Assembly (NCBI RefSeq): GCF_021729085.1
Contig: NZ_JAJSAR010000001.1
Coordinates: forward strand, 1,550,001 to 1,614,000
DNA length: 64,000 nucleotides
Direction: 5' to 3'
Source of the DNA: Pseudohongiella sp. O18
GTDB taxonomy: Bacteria > Pseudomonadota > Gammaproteobacteria > Pseudomonadales > Pseudohongiellaceae
A model generated the notes under the pieces. That model did no database searches, was not told the DNA's origin, and saw nothing but the letters and a program-made list of their open reading frames with translations. How positions within the stretch are numbered: position 1 is the stretch's first letter; each line of letters opens with the position of its first letter. Below, one piece after another: positions 62,678 to 64,000 of this stretch. The position numbers and the translations under genes were made by a program.

Positions 62678-64000
62678 ATGAGAAATAACACATTAACACG
62701 CGCAATCTGCGCCGCGATCGGATCCATGATTGCCACGCCGCTGGCCTTTGCACAGCAAGCCCCGGCGGTTGAAGAAATGGTCGTGACAACACAGCTGCGT
62801 ACATTTGCCAGCAGCAGCGTCACTGAAGAAATGCAGAATCAGGTATCAGCTGCTTCCAGCGTGCTGGGTGCCATAGATTATATCCCCGGCGTGCTGGTAA
62901 ATGAGGGCGACGCCTTTGGCGGTGATGACTGGTCCACAACAGTCAGTATCCGCGGATTCCAGGTGAGTCTTGATGAGCAGCAGCTGGGTATGACCATCGA
63001 CGGCATACCCAACGGTAACTCAAATTATGGTGGTGGCTCCAAAGCCAACCGATTCCTCGATACCGAAAACCTGTTCGCCGTCGACGTGGTTCAGGGCACT
63101 TCTGATATAGCCTCCTGGTCGCATGAAGCACTGGGTGGCAGCATGAATTTTCGCAGTGTGGATCCCACAGACCAGGCCGGGCTGACCGTTTCCACAACAT
63201 TCTGTGATAACAATGCACGCAAGGTTTTTGCACGCTACAACACCGGTGAAATTGCTGACAATACATACGCCTGGATCAGCGTATCTACCTCTGATATCGA
63301 TGCCTGGATAGATGCCTCAGGTGAGTCTAATCGCGATCATATCGCCGCAAAGCTGAAAGGTCACTACGAGTCCTTTGAGCTGACTGGCTATATCTCTTTT
63401 GACGATGCGCATGAGGACAACTACCAGCGTGTCACACCACAGGAGTTTGCCGAGGATCCGACCTGGGATCGATTGACCGGGGACTGGACTGGCATTCCAC
63501 ACATCGACCAACTGTACCGTCGCGGCTGGTCCACACTGCGTGAAAACCTGCTCGCCTACGCAAAAGTTGATTTCACTGTTTCAGAGATCGATTTCAGTAC
63601 TTCCGTTTATCATCATGACAACAGTGGTCGTGGAGACTGGCTGCCACCATATATTGTTGATGTGAGAAATGACGGTGCGGGCAATCCGCATTCGGAGCTG
63701 ACCACGGGTGCACCGGTGCTGGGTGGCAGCCCGCTGGGTACCATCACCTTTGTCGACGCGAACGGCCGGGCGCTTCAGCCCAGAGCCAACTGTCAGAGCT
63801 CACTGGTATTCCCTTACGGCGGTGCCGGGCCTGCGTATGATCCGGCCTGTTTCCCTGCTGGTGCCATTCCGGTTGGGTCCTATCGCCACACTGTGTATGA
63901 CAAACAGCGAACCGGTTTTATCGCTGACTTCGCGTGGGAGCAGGATCTGAGTGGTTTCAGCAACGAGCTGCGCGGCGGCTTCTGGTATGAAGACAATACG
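62678..64000 (+). CDS. TonB-dependent outer-membrane receptor, N-terminal part (3' end outside window)
   Basis: The frame starts at the ATG at 62678 and remains open for 441 codons to the last base. A signal peptide (cleavage about PLAFAQ) is followed by the TonB-box-like VEEMVVTT and a plug domain (about 45-170) with LGAIDYIPGVLV, TVSIRGFQ, GMTIDGIPNGNSNYGGGS and a barrel start. Vitamin or siderophore uptake is common in the family; here the ligand is unknown. It is a different gene from the receptor at position 1. Confidence 0.92.
   Translation, partial: MRNNTLTRAICAAIGSMIATPLAFAQQAPAVEEMVVTTQLRTFASSSVTEEMQNQVSAASSVLGAIDYIPGVLVNEGDAFGGDDWSTTVSIRGFQVSLDEQQLGMTIDGIPNGNSNYGGGSKANRFLDTENLFAVDVVQGTSDIASWSHEALGGSMNFRSVDPTDQAGLTVSTTFCDNNARKVFARYNTGEIADNTYAWISVSTSDIDAWIDASGESNRDHIAAKLKGHYESFELTGYISFDDAHEDNYQRVTPQEFAEDPTWDRLTGDWTGIPHIDQLYRRGWSTLRENLLAYAKVDFTVSEIDFSTSVYHHDNSGRGDWLPPYIVDVRNDGAGNPHSELTTGAPVLGGSPLGTITFVDANGRALQPRANCQSSLVFPYGGAGPAYDPACFPAGAIPVGSYRHTVYDKQRTGFIADFAWEQDLSGFSNELRGGFWYEDNT

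Noticed and set aside
1-64000. tRNA, rRNA, CRISPR array, prophage or transposon genes.
   Set aside because: None was recognised on either strand. Direct repeats were limited to the 42-base units at 52309-52434, which lack the spacing of a CRISPR array.

Overview
The window looks like chromosome from a heterotrophic, probably marine, gammaproteobacterium. Three things suggest this: TonB-dependent receptors at both ends, a set of typical gammaproteobacterial housekeeping genes (arfB, yfbR-like, hslO, ppc, OmpR-type two-component pair), and moderately high GC with mostly ATG starts and good Shine-Dalgarno sites. No rRNA, tRNA, transposase, integrase or CRISPR array was seen. Placement below class level is inference.

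Region 1 (1-28865) is the notable part and reads as one nitrogen-scavenging island. It has these parts: the end of a TonB-dependent receptor; three tandem exported ureohydrolase-family proteins (two with intact metal sites, and between them a lipoprotein that has lost three of six metal ligands); a membrane-anchored parvulin-like protein; a HupE/UreJ protein; a complete urea ABC transporter (urtABCDE) running straight into a complete urease operon (ureDABCEFG); a two-component system whose sensor is an NCS1-type permease fused to a hybrid histidine kinase; and a tryptophan tryptophylquinone (TTQ) amine dehydrogenase cluster (B-E-D-A, cytochrome c, mauG-like). Together these suggest that a guanidino compound enters the periplasm and is split there into urea and an amine. 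The urea would go through Urt to urease, and the amine would be oxidised in the periplasm by the TTQ enzyme. The substrate is not determined by the sequence.

Region 2 (28877-35654) holds a serine beta-lactamase-like hydrolase, an SDR, a fused anthranilate synthase TrpEG preceded by a probable Trp-Trp leader peptide and alternative RNA structures, a second HupE/UreJ protein and Hsp33. Region 3 (35659-46576) holds a branched-chain amino acid operon (Leu/Val-type dehydrogenase, E1 alpha, E1 beta and an unusually short E2), threonine aldolase, a SelD-associated type FAD oxidoreductase, AlkC-like DNA glycosylase, MipA/OmpV, S1/P1 nuclease, ArfB and a VOC protein.

Region 4 (46680-56307) holds an OmpR/BaeS-like two-component pair, a thiolase, a secreted fusion of redoxin fold, cytochrome c motif and copper monooxygenase, a large non-coding inverted repeat with a 42-bp direct repeat, an AbgT transporter and a small XRE regulator with two operator-like palindromes. 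Region 5 (56400-64000) holds a YfbR-like nucleotidase, an MFS transporter, PEP carboxylase, a CaxA-type Ca2+/Na+ exchanger, a methyltransferase and the start of a second TonB-dependent receptor that runs out of the window.
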